Shown here in pieces: positions 6,200 to 7,260 of a stretch of DNA of 7,260 nt (position 1 is its first letter; the number at the start of each line of letters is the position of its first letter). The notes beneath the pieces were generated by a model. That model made no database searches. It saw nothing but the letters and a program-made list of their open reading frames with translations, and was not told the DNA's origin. The stretch covers positions 1 through 7,260 of the forward strand of contig JAIFLS010000184.1 in the NCBI GenBank assembly GCA_020048935.1, given 5' to 3'. This DNA is from a bacterium (GTDB taxonomy: Bacteria; Verrucomicrobiota; Kiritimatiellia; UBA8416). The translations under genes were made by a program, and so were the position numbers.

Positions 6200-7260
6200 G
6201 CCGCGCCCTCGACCGTGCGGAAGCAGATGTGGGCGATGCTGGCCTTGAAGTCCTCCGCGCCTTCGAGGATATCGATGTCCACGCGCAGGAAATAGACCGG
6301 CACGTCGTAGCGTCCGATATTCGGGAACCGCACGGCATCCTTCTCGGTGGTGATGATGGCGTCCACCTTGTCCCGCCGCGCGTTGTTGATGATGTCGATC
6401 ATCTCCTGCTGGCTGTAGCGGTGATGGTCCGCGAAGCGATAGCGCTCGACGATCTCGGCCCCGAACGATTCCAGCGAGGCTTCGAAACCACCGGGGGCGG
6501 CGATTCCCGAGAGTGCCGTTACCCGCTTTCCCTTGAGGTAGTCGAGCGGCTTGCGCTCCTTGGTGATGACGTTCTGGATGTGGCGGGGGCAGTGCCTGCA
6601 CTCGATGATCTCGGCCTTCGGGTTGAGGCTGCGCAACTGCTCCTTGAGCGCCTGCGTGCCGTTGCCGTCGGACTTCGTGATGAAGATGAAATCCGCCCGC
6701 TTGATGTTCTTGATCGGTTCGCGCAGGATGCCGCGCGGCAGCACATGCTCGTTGCCGAATGGGTTGGTCTTGTCCACCAGCACGATCTGCACCCGTGGTT
6801 TAAGCGAGAGGTACTGGAACCCGTCGTCGAGGATCAGGGTGTCGCAGCCGAGCTTGTTGATGGCGTAGCGTCCGCTCTTGACGCGGTCCTTGTCCACCAG
6901 GACCGCCACTTCCGGCAGGTTCGAGGCCAGCATGTAGGGTTCGTCCCCGCTCATGGCCGAGTCCAGCAGCAGTGCCACGCCGTCGGAAACCACGCGTGGA
7001 GGGGAGCGGCGCTCGTGGAAGGTCAGCGCGTTGGAAAGCCGTGTGAGCAGGGGCGGCTGCGATTTCTTGTAGCCGCGGCTGAGGATGGCGACGCGCCGGC
7101 CGGCAAGCTGGAGCTCGCGGGCGAAGATCTCGACGACGGGGGTCTTGCCCGTGCCGCCGACGGTCAGGTTGCCGACGCTGATGACCTGGCAGCCGAGGGT
7201 ATGGTGGCGCAGCAAGCCCTTATTATAGCCCCAGAGGCGGAACTGGACGATCGCGCGGTA
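6196..7260 (-). CDS. lpxK: Tetraacyldisaccharide 4'-kinase LpxK (5' end outside the window)
   Basis: LpxK phosphorylates the 4' position of the lipid A precursor at the cytoplasmic face of the inner membrane, using ATP. 354 residues are visible. The frame is open to the window edge. A TTG at 7215 could be read as a start, but the residues before it (RAIVQFRLWGYNKGLL) match the usual LpxK N-terminal helix, so the true start lies past 7260. Counting from the edge: the Walker A loop VGNLTVGGTGKTP (K39), SRGY, SGDEPYML, DKDRVKSG, the Walker B-like LILDDGFQ (D145, D146), NPFGN, LPRGILREP, and TEKDAVR near the C-terminus. The segment between SRGY and SGDEP is about 20 residues longer than in E. coli. 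The stop TGA (6196-6198) overlaps the ATG of the glycosyltransferase gene, suggesting coupled translation. Confidence 0.96.
   Translation of the reverse strand, partial: YRAIVQFRLWGYNKGLLRHHTLGCQVISVGNLTVGGTGKTPVVEIFARELQLAGRRVAILSRGYKKSQPPLLTRLSNALTFHERRSPPRVVSDGVALLLDSAMSGDEPYMLASNLPEVAVLVDKDRVKSGRYAINKLGCDTLILDDGFQYLSLKPRVQIVLVDKTNPFGNEHVLPRGILREPIKNIKRADFIFITKSDGNGTQALKEQLRSLNPKAEIIECRHCPRHIQNVITKERKPLDYLKGKRVTALSGIAAPGGFEASLESFGAEIVERYRFADHHRYSQQEMIDIINNARRDKVDAIITTEKDAVRFPNIGRYDVPVYFLRVDIDILEGAEDFKASIAHICFRTVEGAA

Noticed and set aside
2046..6295. Long plus-strand open frames antisense to the envelope genes (for example 2046-2903, 4284-5225, 5210-6295)
   Set aside because: They lie wholly within well-supported genes on the other strand, have biased Gly/Arg/Gln/Asp-rich composition, and show no recognisable domains; GC-rich codon bias produces such shadows.
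6200..6601. N-terminal extension of the glycosyltransferase to 6601
   Set aside because: It overlaps lpxK in another frame and encodes low-complexity Arg/Gly/His-rich sequence. The family N-terminus (ILVVGVNWLGD) begins right after the ATG at 6199.
1..7260. A defence, mobile-element or secondary-metabolite system
   Set aside because: Both strands were read for nucleases, methylases, reverse transcriptases, toxins, integrases and CRISPR-like repeats; none is supported. The content is core envelope biogenesis plus a small metal-protein pair.

Overview
The window looks like ordinary chromosome from a GC-rich, diderm (LPS-producing) bacterium. The evidence is a set of lipid A/LPS and peptidoglycan-precursor genes (lpxK, a WaaF-type family 9 glycosyltransferase, murJ), a secreted protein and a probable lipoprotein. 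The LpxK sequence style, the small secreted protein of unknown family and the REP-like palindromes would fit the Verrucomicrobiota/Kiritimatiellota side of the PVC group. That placement is an impression from sequence style, not a demonstrated assignment.

Layout, left to right. (1) 1-995, plus strand: the 3' end of a COG1237-type metallo-beta-lactamase-fold hydrolase, then a small NifX/NifB-like 'dinitrogenase iron-molybdenum cofactor' domain protein. The second gene is broken by an exact 70-bp tandem duplication (821-890 = 891-960) that shifts the frame just before its conserved C-terminus. A 134-bp inverted-repeat element (406-539) lies between the two genes. (2) 1007-1720, minus strand: a Sec-secreted protein of unknown function, convergent with the NifX-like gene. 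(3) 1721-2048: a 328-bp gene-free stretch with a second, unrelated REPIN-like element (1775-1887) and two further inverted repeats. (4) 2049-7260, minus strand: a compact, probably co-transcribed block read right to left: lpxK (5' end beyond the window), waaF-like, murJ, then a YiiX/YebB-like cysteine-hydrolase lipoprotein. The lpxK/waaF and waaF/murJ junctions are both ATGA overlaps, and 18 bp separate murJ from the lipoprotein gene.

How the genes fit together: lpxK adds the 4'-phosphate to the lipid A precursor, the GT9 enzyme extends the LPS core, and MurJ flips lipid II, so the block supplies outer-membrane and wall precursors. The terminal lipoprotein, a predicted permuted-papain hydrolase, may act in the envelope, but its substrate cannot be read from sequence.

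I see no defence system, prophage, CRISPR array or secondary-metabolite cluster. The items most worth a second look are the frame-shifting 70-bp duplication, and the two REPIN-like elements, in which the two end hairpins differ by compensatory base-pair changes while keeping GTAG or GGAG heads.
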